64,000 nt of DNA, from the NCBI GenBank assembly GCA_963823245.1, contig CAWGKQ010000004.1, positions 62,001 through 126,000 of the forward strand, in the 5' to 3' direction. Below are positions 27,686-36,607 of the stretch, piece by piece. The notes beneath the pieces are model-generated. The model did not search any database. It saw only the letters and a program-made list of their open reading frames with translations, and had not been told where the DNA came from. How positions within the stretch are numbered: position 1 is the first letter of the stretch; every line of letters starts with the position of its first letter. Both the position numbers and the translations under genes were made by a program. Origin of the DNA: JAWVFM01 sp963823245. Lineage in GTDB: Bacteria > Actinomycetota > Thermoleophilia > Solirubrobacterales > 70-9.

Positions 27686-27709
27686 GTGAAGTGTAGAGTA
27701 ATACTTCAC
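27686..27709. promoter_or_regulatory. 7-10-7 palindrome in the dehydrogenase/hydratase divergent promoter
   Basis: GTGAAGT (27686-27692) and ACTTCAC (27703-27709) are a perfect inverted repeat. The right arm ends 2 nt before the hydratase ATG, so a bound repressor would cover the start. A TetR-type operator is a reasonable guess. Confidence 0.55.
27694..27699 (+). promoter_or_regulatory. Candidate -10 box (TAGAGT) inside the palindrome
   Basis: TAGAGT lies 12 nt before ATG 27712, within the spacer of the inverted repeat, so operator and promoter would coincide. Confidence 0.4.
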
Positions 27710-27711
27710 GC

Positions 27712-28494
27712 ATGGCCGAGAAGCTTCGATACGACGTCGCCGACGGGGTGGCGACGATCACCCTCGACGACCCTGAGACCAGGAACTCCCTTTCCCCGCA
27801 GATGCTCTCCGAGCTGCTGGAGGCCCTTCAGCGCTGCCGCGACGACGAAGGCGCCCGCTGCCTCGTCCTCGCCTCCTCGCACGAGAAGGTCTTCTCCTCG
27901 GGCGCGAACCTCGCGGCCTTCGGCTCCGACGCGCCGCTCATCGAGCGCCACGCGGCCTCGAGGCGGTTCGTCGAGGTCTTCCACGCGATCGGCGAGCTCG
28001 GAAAGCCGTCCGTTGTGGCCGCCGGTGGGCACGTGCTCGCCGGCTCGCTCGGGATCGCGCTTGCCTGCGACCTGATCGTCGCCAAGGAGGGCGCGACCTT
28101 CGGGACGCCCGAGATCAACGTCGGGCTGTTCCCGTTCATGATCATGGCCCTCATCTACCGCAACGTCCCGCGCAAGAAGACGAACGAGATGCTGCTCCTC
28201 GGCGAGCGGTTGTCGGCGGAGGAGGCGCGCGAGGCCGGCATCGTGAACAAGGTCGTCCCGGCTGACGAGTTCGACGCGCGCCGTCGCGGAGTGGGCGGCG
28301 AAGCTCGCGTCGAAGTCGCCGCGTGGTGATGAAGCTCGGCAAGGACGCGATGTGGCGCCAGCTCGACATGCCGCTCGCCGATGCGCTCGACTACCTGCAA
28401 CTCGCAGCTGACGATCGAGCTCGCCACCGAGGACGCCATCGAGGGCGTCACCGCATTCTTCGAGAAGCGGGATCCGGTTTGGAAGGGACGATGA
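27712..28494 (+). CDS. Enoyl-CoA hydratase family protein, frame-broken
   Basis: A ~260-residue crotonase. FSSGANLAAFG and LAGSLGIALACDL form the oxyanion hole, and FGTPEINVGLFP retains one catalytic glutamate. The other site reads GIALA where hydratases have Glu. Shifts near 28,280 and 28,400 lead through MKLGKDAMWRQLDMPL to an end at 28,494 (FFEKRDPVWKGR). The stop overlaps the carboxyltransferase ATG. Confidence 0.86.
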
Positions 28495-30076
28495 GCGACG
28501 GACGAGACGAAGCTCCCCGGGACCGCGCCGCTCGCCGAGCTCGACCGAGCAGCTCCACGAGCGGCGCGAGCGCGCCAAGCTCGGCGGCGGCCCCGAGAAG
28601 ATCCAGAAGCAGCACGACGCCGGCAAGCTCACGGCCCGGGAGCGGATCGACCTGCTCGTCGACGAGGGCACCTTCGTCGAGCTCGGCATCCACGGCGGCC
28701 CGCACTTCGCCCAGCGCGCGATGGACGGCAAGGAGGCGCCGGCCGACGGCGTGATCACCGGCTGGGGCGACGTCGACGGCCGCCGCTGCGCGATCGCGGC
28801 CTACGACTTCACCGTGATGGCCGGCTCGATGGGAATGACCGGCGAGATCAAGGTCGGCCGGCTGCGGGAGATGGCGTTGCAGAAGCGCATCCCGCTGATC
28901 TGGCTGCTGGACTCGGCCGGGGCGCGCATCCAGGAGGCGGCGGGCTCCCTGTTCGCCGGCTCGGGACATCTGTTCCGGGAGGAGGTGACGATGTCGGGCG
29001 TCGTCCCACTCGTCGCCGCGATGCTCGGCCCGTGCGCGGCCGGCACCGCCTACATCCCAGGGCTCTCCGACTTCGTGCCGATGGTGGTGGGCCAGGGCGC
29101 GATGGCGCTTGCCGGCCCGCACCTGACGAAGGCCGTGACGGGCGAGGACATCTCGATGGAGGATCTCGGCGGCGCCAAGGTCCACTGCCGAAAGTCGGGG
29201 GTGGGCGACCTCGAGTGCGACGACGACGCCGAGTGCATCGCCGCCGTCAAGGCCTACCTCTCCTTCTTCCCCTCCAACTGCGAGGAGCGCCCGCCGGTCC
29301 GTCAGACCGCGGACCCCGACGACCGCCGCTCGGAGAAGCTGCTCGAGATCGTCCCCGAATCGTCACGAAAGCCGTACGACATGTACGACGTGATCCGCGA
29401 GATCGTGGACGACGGCGAGTGGTTCGACATCAAGCCGAAGTTCGCGAAGACGATCATCACCTGCCTCGCTCGCTTCGGCGGCCAGCCGGTCGGGATCGTC
29501 GCCAACCAGCCGAAGCAGCTCGGCGGCATCCTCGAGAACGACTCCGCCGACAAGGCCGCCCGGTTCGTCAACCTCTGCGACGCCTTCAGCATCCCGCTCG
29601 TCTTTCTTCAGGACGTGCCGGGCTTCATGGTCGGCTCGAAGGTCGAGCATGCCGGGATCATCCGCCACGGGGCGAAGATGCTGTACGCGGTCTCGCGCGC
29701 GACGGTGCCGAAGGTCACCGTCGTGGTCCGCAAGGCCTACGGCGCGGGCTACTACGTGATGAACGGCAAGGCCTACGAGCCCGACCTCATCGTCGCCTGG
29801 CCCGGCGCCGAGATCTCGGTGATGGGCGCCGAGGGAGCGGTCAACATCATCGGCCGCTCGGCGATCGAGGCATCCGACGATCCCGACGCAACGCGCGAGG
29901 CGATGCTCGACGCCGTGCGCGAGCAGATCGACCCGTACATCGCGGCGAAGAACGCCACGATCGACGACATCATCGACCCGCGCGAGACCCGCCCGACGAT
30001 CATCAACGGCCTGCGGATGGCGTCGACCAAGAGGATCGAGCGCCCGTGGCGAAAGCATGGCGTGATGCCGGTGTGA
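28491..30076 (+). CDS. Acyl-CoA carboxylase carboxyltransferase subunit (PccB/AccD5-like), frame-broken at N-terminus
   Basis: The biotin-dependent carboxyltransferase beta chain that moves CO2 to propionyl-, methylcrotonyl- or acetyl-CoA. KLTARERIDLLVDEGTF, the first oxyanion region GSMGMTGEIKVGR with DSAGARIQEAAGS, and the second FLQDVPGFMVGSKVEH with RKAYGAGYYVMNGK are complete. Two one-base shifts fall in the first ~20 codons (28,505-28,550). ATG 28491 overlaps the hydratase stop (ATGA). No alpha subunit is in the window; the small biotinyl protein at 4 kb is a possible carrier. Confidence 0.92.
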
Positions 30077-30210
30077 GCGGCGAGTCGAAGGTTCAGGTGG
30101 CGCGCGAGGCTCTGGAAGCCTGGCGCCGCGCTGACGTGGGACGTCTTCTGGAGCTGACCGCGCCGGATTTCGAGTTCATCTCGCTGATGTACTCGGGGGC
30201 GGCTTCCGCG
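30073..30210 (+). pseudogene. SnoaL/NTF2-like domain fragment
   Basis: GTG 30073 overlaps the carboxyltransferase stop (GTGA). About 45 residues follow (QVAREALEAWRRADVGRLL, then ELTAPDFEFIS), the first helices of a SnoaL-like domain of usually ~130 residues. The similarity then ends and the sequence runs into a hairpin repeat. No continuation was found in other frames, so this looks truncated rather than merely frameshifted. Confidence 0.55.
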
Positions 30211-30226
30211 ACACGTTCTGGCTGGG

Positions 30227-30270
30227 GTGGCGAGTTATCGCCGCGATGCGACTACAACTCGCCCCGGTCG
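30227..30270. repeat. Hairpin repeat copy 2 (related to 17,649-17,689)
   Basis: GGCGAGTT (30229-30236) and AACTCGCC (30256-30263) form the outer stem. The 37-nt core matches copy 1 at 28 positions and the flanking GGTCGCC is also shared. It lies exactly where the SnoaL domain breaks off. Confidence 0.5.
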
Positions 30271-30362
30271 CCGCGAAGTGCCACGAGACCTACGCGAGTT
30301 GACACTTTCGTTCGCGTTTTGCCCTCCCTTGCTGGCCGACTCCACCCACGCTGGGGGACCGC

Positions 30363-31305
30363 ATGAGCCGCTTCGAGGACCCGGTCGTCATCTCCTGCAG
30401 CATCTCCGGCGCCATCGCCAACCGCGACCAGTGCCCGGCGATCCCCTACACGCCCGAGGAGTACGCGGCCGAGGCACGTCGCATCGTCGACGAGGGGGGC
30501 TCGCAGATCCACATCCACGCGCGCACGCCCGACGGCATCCCCTCGTACGAGATCGAGGACTTCCGGGCGATCACCGAGGCGATCAACGCCGAGGTCGACG
30601 ACGTGATCATCAACTACTCGACCGGCGCGATCGGGATCCCGATCGAGAAGCGAATCGCCTACCTGCGCGAGCTCCGCCCCGACGTCGCAGCGCTCAACAT
30701 GAGCTCGATGAACTACGCGAAGTACTCGCGCCGGCGCAAGGACTTCGTGTTCAAGGCCGTGTTCGAGAACTCCTTCGACACCATCATCGAGTTCCTGACC
30801 GCGATGCGGGAGCTCGGCATCAAGCCCGAGCACGAGTGCTTCGACGCCGGCCACATCGCGAACCTCGACCCCCTGATCGACATGGGGCTTCTGACCGAGC
30901 CGGTCAACGTCTCGCTCGTGATCGGCGTCAACGGCGGCATCAGGCCCAACGCGCGGAACGTCGCCCTCATGGCCGAGCAGATCCCCGGCGGACCCGAGGG
31001 GCCCAACAACTGGCAGGTGATCGGCATCTCGCGCGACCAGTGGCGGCTCATCGGCGCGGCGCTCGCGCTGGGCGGCAACGTTCGCGCCGGCCTCGAGGAC
31101 AACCTCTACCTGCCGAACGGCGAGATGGCGAAGTCGAACGGCGAGCTGATCGCCAAGGCGCCGCCAGATGGCCGAGGACGTCGGGCGGCGCGCCGCCACC
31201 GTCGCGGAAGCACGCGAGATGCTGGGCGTGCCCAAGCGCGAGGAGCCCACCCGCCGCGAGGTGCTCGCGCACCCGATCGAGGCCTCCGAGGCCGCCCCGG
31301 AATGA
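30363..31305 (+). CDS. Beta-keto acid cleavage enzyme (BKACE, DUF849), frame-broken
   Basis: A TIM-barrel zinc enzyme condensing a beta-keto acid with acetyl-CoA; the family includes 3-keto-5-aminohexanoate cleavage protein. The zinc motif IHIHARTPDG and the strand ECFDAGHIANL are present. One shift near 31,165 leads to the typical tail ATVAEAREMLGVPK and a stop at 31,305. The start is ATG 30363 behind a G-rich ribosome site. It precedes the CoA-transferase, consistent with acyl-CoA catabolism. Confidence 0.88.
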
Positions 31306-31393
31306 AAATCGCCGAATCCTCCCAGCGAGCGCTGCGAGCGGTGGGCCGGCAAAGCCGGCCTCGTCCGGTTCGGCTCGATCTCATCTGCATGAG

Positions 31394-32633
31394 ATGAGCG
31401 GCCCGCTCGAGGGCGTTCGGGTCCTCGACCTCACCCGGCTCCTTCCCGGCGGCTTCTGCTCGCTGCTCCTCGCCGATCTGGGCGCGGAGATCGTGAAGGT
31501 CGAGGACACGGGCATGGGCGACTACGTCCGCTGGGCGCCGCCGTACTACGGGGACGAGTCCCAGCAGGCGCTCGGCACCCGCTCCGCGCTCTACCTCGCC
31601 CTCAATCGGGGCAAGCGGTCGATCCGCCTCGACCTGAAGCAGGACGCAGGGCGCGCTGCGCTGCTGCGGCTCGTGGGTGGCTTCGACGTCGTGCTCGAGG
31701 GCTTCCGGCCCGGTGTGCTCGATCGGCTGGGGTGCGGCTACGAGGCGATGCGCGAGGCGAACCCGCGCGTCGTCTACTGCGCGATCACGGGCTATGGCCT
31801 CGACCGGCCCGAACACCGAGCGCGCGGGCCACGACATGAACTACCTCGGGCCTGATCGGCCTCCTCGGGCTCACCGGCGAGCCGGGCGGGCGGCCGATTC
31901 AGTCCGCGGGGCAGATCGCCGATCTCGGCGGCGGCGGCCTGATGGCGGCGATCGGCGTGCTGGCCGCGCTTCGGGAGCGCGAGCGGTCCGGCGAGGGCCA
32001 GCTGGTGGACGTCTCGATGGCCGATGGCGCGCTCTCCTGGCTGGCGATGACCGCCGCCGCCTACCTGTGCGAGGGTCGCGTCCCCGAGCGCGGCGCCGAG
32101 CAGCTCAGCGGCGGTTTCGTCTGCTACTACCCATACGAGGCGGCCGACGGATGGGTCACGTGCGGCGCCCTCGAGCCGAAGTTCTGGCAGCGCTTCTGCG
32201 AGCACACCGGCCACCCCGAGCTCGTCGAGAAGCAGTTCGAGCGCCCGGGCTCGGACGCCTGGCGCGCAGATCGCCGAGGTCTTCCGCTCGAAGACGCGCG
32301 ACGAGTGGCGCGTCTTCAACGACGAGCACGACGCGATGATCGAGCCGGTGCTCGCCCTCGACGAGGCCCTCGACTCGCGGCTCGTGCGCGAGCGCGAGAT
32401 GGTCGTCGAAGGTCGATCAGCCCGAGCTCGGGCCGGTGGAGCTCCTGGGGGCACCGATCAAGCTCTCCCGGACGCCCGCCGACCCGACGCGCCCGGCGCC
32501 GGCCCTGGGCGCCGACACGGATGCCGTGCTCGCCGAGGCGGGCTTCTCCGAGGACGAGATCGCGGCGATGCGCGACTCGGGCGCGGCGCTCGGGCCGACG
32601 GAGAGCCCCGTTCCGGCCAGGTTCATGTCATGA
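31394..32633 (+). CDS. CaiB/BaiF family CoA-transferase or alpha-methylacyl-CoA racemase, frame-broken
   Basis: The N-terminus GPLEGVRVLDLTRLLPGGF and LNRGKRSIRLDLK are class III CoA-transferase motifs. AGHDMNYLGL matches the GHD-NY active-site stretch of alpha-methylacyl-CoA racemases, so racemase is the better guess. The frame advances by one base four times (near 31,810, 31,850, 32,268 and 32,415). The reconstructed protein ends at 32,633 with SPVPARFMS. The stop overlaps the MerR ATG. Confidence 0.85.
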
Positions 32634-33348
32634 GCGCGCCGGCCCAGGAGCTGCTCAAGGTCTCCGAGCTGTCGGAGCGATCGGGGGTCCCCGTCGCCAC
32701 GATCCACCACTACCTGCGCGAGGGCCTCCTCCCGGAGCCGGTCAAGACCTCGCGCAACATGGCCTACTACCCGCCGGAGTTCGTCGACCGCCTGCGCCTC
32801 ATCAAGCAGCTCCAGGAGGAGCGCTTCATGCCGCTCAAGGTCATTCGGGAGCTGCTGGACGGCGGCGACGTTCGAGCCCGACCGCCTGCGCGCGATGATC
32901 GAGGTCGAGGACCGGATCCTTGCGTCGGCGCTGGCGGGCGAACGCACCCGCACGAGCGCGGCCGAGGTGCGCGAGCGCTATGACATGCCGAAGGAGGTGC
33001 TCGACCGCCTCGCCGAGCTGGGCGTGCTGTCGCCGAACACGACGCGGCTACACCCCCTCGGACGTCCGCATCATCGAGGCGATCAGCCGCTTCCGCGCCG
33101 GCGGCTACGACGAGGCGATCGGCTTCACGGTCTACGACACCCTGCGCTACAAGCGCGCGCTCGAGGCTCTCGTCCGCGAGGAGGTGGAGGTCGTCATGGC
33201 CCGCCTCGCCGGCAAGGTGGAGCCTGAGCGCGTCGTCGAGCTGCTGGAGGCCGGGGCGGAGCCGCTCAAGGACCTGATCGCGGCGATGCACTCGAAGCTG
33301 CTCGTCGCCGAGCTCGAGCGGCAGCGCGGGCAGCGCGAGTCCGCCTAG
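32630..33348 (+). CDS. MerR-family transcriptional regulator, frame-broken
   Basis: A ~239-residue regulator with an N-terminal MerR helix-turn-helix (KVSELSERSGVPVATIHHYL) and wing (REGLLPEPVKTSRNMAYY), then a long helical C-terminal region (ISRFRAGGYDEAIGF) that may sense an effector. Shifts near 32,870 and 33,045. ATG 32630 overlaps the racemase stop (ATGA), so it is likely the local regulator of the catabolic genes. Confidence 0.88.
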
Positions 33349-33356
33349 CGCGTCGG

Positions 33357-33493
33357 GGTCCGTCAGCTTCCATGATCCCAGCGGTTGCGTCGAGCGGGCG
33401 CGGGTCGCCTACCTGGTCCACCTGAAAACCCCGCCGAAGGGCACGGTCTGCAAGTCGGACAAGAAGCCCTTCGATCCGGGCTTCGGCGGCTAG
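33357..33493 (+). pseudogene. Orphan C-terminal coding tail
   Basis: From about 33,357 one frame reads SVSFHDPSGCVERARVAYL, then VHLKTPPKGTVCKSDKKPF, and ends DPGFGG at TAG 33491-33493. The two cysteines and the codon use look like the end of a real secreted or structural protein, but the frame runs back into the MerR gene with no start. It is probably the tail of a gene whose front is missing. Confidence 0.4.
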
Positions 33494-33972
33494 CCGGCAA
33501 GGTCCGGCGCGACGCTCTGCGGGATCGCCTTCGCGGCGATGGGGTCGAGGGCGGCGATCACCGGCTTGAGGCTCGACGGCAGGCTCGCCTCATCGGTGCT
33601 GTAGCTGTCGCCGCCGTACTCGAGCTGGTATCGGTAGCAGTCGGCGCATCCGAGGTTGGTGCGCTTCGGGAGCTCCGCGAGCGGCGCGGCGTCGAGGGTC
33701 TTGCGGAGCTTCGCCACCTGCGAAGCCGTGAGGGTGAGCGACTTGCGGTTCGAACCGGTCGGCCCCTTCGCAACTGCGACGGCGTGCCCGTCGGAGTCGA
33801 CGGTCAGCGTGACGTTCGAGTAGGCGAGGCCGCCCGTGCGGTGGTAGCTCACGACCGCCCCATGGCCGCCCGTGGACGTGGAGGAGGACGACGATGAGCT
33901 CGAGCCGCAGCCCACGACGGAGATCGCGGCGAGTGCGACGAGGCCTGCGAGGCTCGAGCGGGCGATGACCAT
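33490..33972 (-). CDS. Lipoprotein of unknown function
   Basis: A 160-residue exported lipoprotein: N-terminal helix LAGLVALAAISVVGC ends in a lipobox-like VVGC, followed by a serine run. The mature part carries a disulfide-capable CADC pair and a region resembling protease-inhibitor-like or emfourin-type small domains (LTLTASQVAKLRKTLDAAPL). No firm family can be given. It ends tail-to-tail with the orphan tail and is 9 nt after the MscS gene. Confidence 0.75.
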   Translation of the reverse strand: MVIARSSLAGLVALAAISVVGCGSSSSSSSSTSTGGHGAVVSYHRTGGLAYSNVTLTVDSDGHAVAVAKGPTGSNRKSLTLTASQVAKLRKTLDAAPLAELPKRTNLGCADCYRYQLEYGGDSYSTDEASLPSSLKPVIAALDPIAAKAIPQSVAPDLAG

Positions 33973-33981
33973 GCGTCGAGA

Positions 33982-34932
33982 CTACGGCCGAGACGCGACG
34001 GCGTCACCTTGCCGGGCGTCCGTGGCGCGGCCGTCGGTACGGACCGCATCGAGGATCTCGCCCGCCAGCTCCGCTCCGTCCACGGGGTCGTTCGGCGTGG
34101 CGAGGATGCGCACGACGACCTCGTCGTGGTCGAGCTCCTCGAGCGAGACGTGCGGCGGGTAGCGGAGCGGCACGTCGATCCGTTCCTCGAGCTGCGACTG
34201 CACCTCGCCCGGCGTGACCTCGGCTCCGAAGCGAGCCCGGAGCTCAACGCGCTCGGGCTCGCGAAGCGGGATCACGGCGAGCTGCAGGAGGACGCTGTTG
34301 GGCACCATCACGCGGTCGGCGCCATCGACCAGCGAGGTGTAGAAGAGCCCGAGGGAGCTGACGATGCCCTCGATGGCGCCGGCCATCGGTCCGCCGCGCA
34401 GGCGCACCCGCTCGCCCACCCGGAACGGCCGGGTCGAGAGCAGCACGAGGCCCGCAAAGAGGTTCCCGAGGGTCTGCTGCGCCGCGAGACCGACGATCAC
34501 CGCCGTGAACGCGCCGCCGACGGCGAGGGTGCTGGGCGGCAGCCCCGCGATCCGTAGCGCGGCCACGCTCGCGGCGACGACGGTGGCGAGCCGGATCAGG
34601 AACCCGGCAGTCCCGGCCGTGGCGGGGTCGAGGCGACGCAGCAGCTGAGGCGCGAGCCCGCGGCCGAGCTGCCGTGCGAGCGCCCAGCCGAGCGCAAGGA
34701 GCGCGACGACCGTCGCGACCCGCACCGGTGTCCCGAGGCCGGGGAAGAGCGAGCCGCGATTGAAGAAGAGCAGCAGGACGCCGGCGATCAGAACGGCGAT
34801 GACGAGCACGCTGCCGCGAGCCCGGCTCGCGCGGGCACGATCGATCTCGCCGCCCAGGCCGACCTGCCGCCATTGCTCGGTGCGGCTCTCGAACAGCGTC
34901 ATCGGGCGTCGCGAGCGACGGAAGAATCCCAT
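33982..34932 (-). CDS. Small-conductance mechanosensitive channel (MscS family)
   Basis: A 316-residue membrane channel relieving turgor on osmotic downshift. Two to three N-terminal helices precede the pore helix FTAVIVGLAAQQTLGNLFAG, and the beta-domain starts at RPFRVGERVRLRG and continues with DRVMVPNSVL. This is the standard MscS core. The frame is intact. Confidence 0.92.
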   Translation of the reverse strand: MGFFRRSRRPMTLFESRTEQWRQVGLGGEIDRARASRARGSVLVIAVLIAGVLLLFFNRGSLFPGLGTPVRVATVVALLALGWALARQLGRGLAPQLLRRLDPATAGTAGFLIRLATVVAASVAALRIAGLPPSTLAVGGAFTAVIVGLAAQQTLGNLFAGLVLLSTRPFRVGERVRLRGGPMAGAIEGIVSSLGLFYTSLVDGADRVMVPNSVLLQLAVIPLREPERVELRARFGAEVTPGEVQSQLEERIDVPLRYPPHVSLEELDHDEVVVRILATPNDPVDGAELAGEILDAVRTDGRATDARQGDAVASRP

Positions 34933-34998
34933 GCTCCCTGGGCATTCCCATTCGGGGGTTCGCGAAACGTGAGCTGCGTCACACCTCTTGGCGGTAGA

Positions 34999-35014
34999 TT
35001 GACCAGTCAGTCAA
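34999..35014. promoter_or_regulatory. TTGAC-N6-GTCAA palindrome at the nitrilase start
   Basis: The 16-bp element ends one base before GTG 35016, and TAGATT (34995-35000) just upstream resembles a -10 box. With a tetR gene downstream in the same operon, autoregulation is likely. Confidence 0.55.
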
Positions 35015-35015
35015 G

Positions 35016-35848
35016 GTGCGCGCAGCCGCGATACAGATGAACTCGACGGGCGACGTCGACCACAACCTCGAGGTCGCCGAGCGCCTGGTGCGCGACGCCG
35101 GGCGGCGCGGGGCCGACGCTCGTGGTCCTGCCGGAGAAGTGGAACCTGCTCGGCGCGCGCCGCGGAGCTCGCCGCGGGCGCGGAGCCGCTCGACGGGCGG
35201 TCGGTCTCGGCGGCGCGCCAGTGGGCACGGGAGCTCGGCGTCGCCCTCGTCGCCGGCTCGGTGGCGGAGCGGTCGGATGACGGGCGAGCGCGCCTTCAAC
35301 ACGTCGGTTCTGATCGACCCCGACGGCGAGATCGTCGCGACCTACCGGAAGATCCACATGTTCGACGTCGAGGTCGGCGGCGTCACCTATCGCGAGTCGG
35401 AGAGCGAGCAGCCCGGCGACGAGATCGTGGTGGCCGAGGCGGCCGGCCTCGAGCTCGGTCTGACCGTCTGCTACGACCTCCGCTTCCCCGAGCTCTACCG
35501 GATCCTCGCCGTGCGCGGGGCCCGCGCGTTCACGGTGCCGTCCGCCTTCACGGCACGAACCGGCCGCGACCACTGGGAGATCCTGCTTCGCGCCCGCGCG
35601 ATCGAGAACCAGGCGTTCGTGATCGCCGCCGACCAGCACGGATCGGCGCCGCCGCACTACGACTCGTTCGGGCGATCGATGATCGTCGACCCCTGGGGGT
35701 CGCGCTCGCGATCGCGCCTGACGGCGAGGGCGTGGTCGTCGCCGAGCTCGACACCGAGCGCGCAGGACCGGGTGCGCTCCTCGCTTCCGTCGCTGGCGAA
35801 CCGCCGGCCCGAGGCCTACGCGTGGCCCGAGCCCGCGGAGGCGGCTCG
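35016..35848 (+). CDS. Carbon-nitrogen hydrolase (nitrilase family), frame-broken
   Basis: The Glu-Lys-Cys amidase triad is recognisable across frames: VVLPEKWNLLG, YRKIHMFDVEV and LTVCYDLRFPELYR. Relatives are omega-amidases and Nit-type deaminated-glutathione amidases. Shifts occur near 35,110, 35,160, 35,275, 35,696 (a G missing from a G run) and 35,770. The frame has no stop before the TetR domain. A true nitrilase-TetR fusion is unlikely given the indels. Confidence 0.85.
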
Positions 35849-36456
35849 ATGGCTGAAGGCACCGCCGGTCGATCGGCGGCGACAGATCCTCGACGCGGCG
35901 ATCAGGGTCTTCGCGCGCCAGGGATTCCACAGCTGCCGCGTGTCCGACATCGCCGACGAGGCCGGCGTCGCCTACGGGCTCGTCTACCACTACTTCGACT
36001 CCAAGGACCAGGTCCTCAACGAGCTCTTCACCGAGCGGTGGTCGCTGCTCCTGGCGGCGATCGAGGAGGTCGACGGCCAGGCGATCCCGGCGCGCGAGAA
36101 GCTCGATGCGGTCGCCGGCTTCATCATCGAGTCCTACCGCCACGAGCCGGAGCTGATGAAGGTGATCATCGTCGAGGTCACCCGGGCGGCGAACTCGTTC
36201 GGGCGCACCCACCTTCCCGAGATCAGCCGCGCCTACGAGGTGATCGCCAAGATCGTCGCCGACGGGCAGGCCTCGGGCGAGTTTCGCAAGGACGTCGACG
36301 CCGGGTTCGCCTCGATGTGGTTCTACGGGGCGATCGAGCAGCTGCTGTCAGGGCTGGGTGTTCGAGCTGATCCCGGACGGCGAGGCGGACTTCGACCGGG
36401 CGCGGCAGATGGTCGTGGAGACGATCTGTGGTGGCATCGACGCCCGTTCCGGGTAG
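35849..36456 (+). CDS. TetR-family transcriptional regulator, frame-broken
   Basis: A ~200-residue repressor. The N-terminal helix-turn-helix reads VDRRRQILDAAIRVFARQG then VSDIADEAGVAYGLVYHYF. The ligand domain resembles FadR/AcrR-type fatty acid regulators. ATG 35849 is preferred, with one shift soon after; a second shift near 36,357 gives the end at 36,456. It is cotranscribed with the nitrilase and probably binds the palindrome at 34,999. Confidence 0.87.
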
Positions 36457-36460
36457 ATAA

Positions 36461-36472
36461 GCTCGCGCGAGC
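36461..36472. repeat. 12-bp perfect palindrome
   Basis: GCTCGCGCGAGC fills the gap between the tetR stop and GTG 36473. It may be a small hairpin or chance in GC-rich DNA. Confidence 0.3.
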
Positions 36473-36607
36473 GTGGAGAACGACGTCGTCAGAAGGCTGA
36501 TCTGGACCGCGATGGTGGCCGGCACCGGCGCGCTGGCGAGCGTCGTCGCCAACCGCGTCGCGGCGGCGCTCTGGATTCGGATCTTCAAGGAGGATCCGCC
36601 CGAGTGA
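36473..36607 (+). CDS. Small membrane protein (44 aa)
   Basis: GTG 36473 to TGA 36607 encodes 44 residues with one helix (LIWTAMVAGTGALASVVANR) and an acidic C-terminus (KEDPPE). It resembles DUF4235-like small membrane proteins that precede holin-family genes. Its stop overlaps the next start by 4 nt (GTGA), which supports translation. Confidence 0.65.
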   Translation: MENDVVRRLIWTAMVAGTGALASVVANRVAAALWIRIFKEDPPE

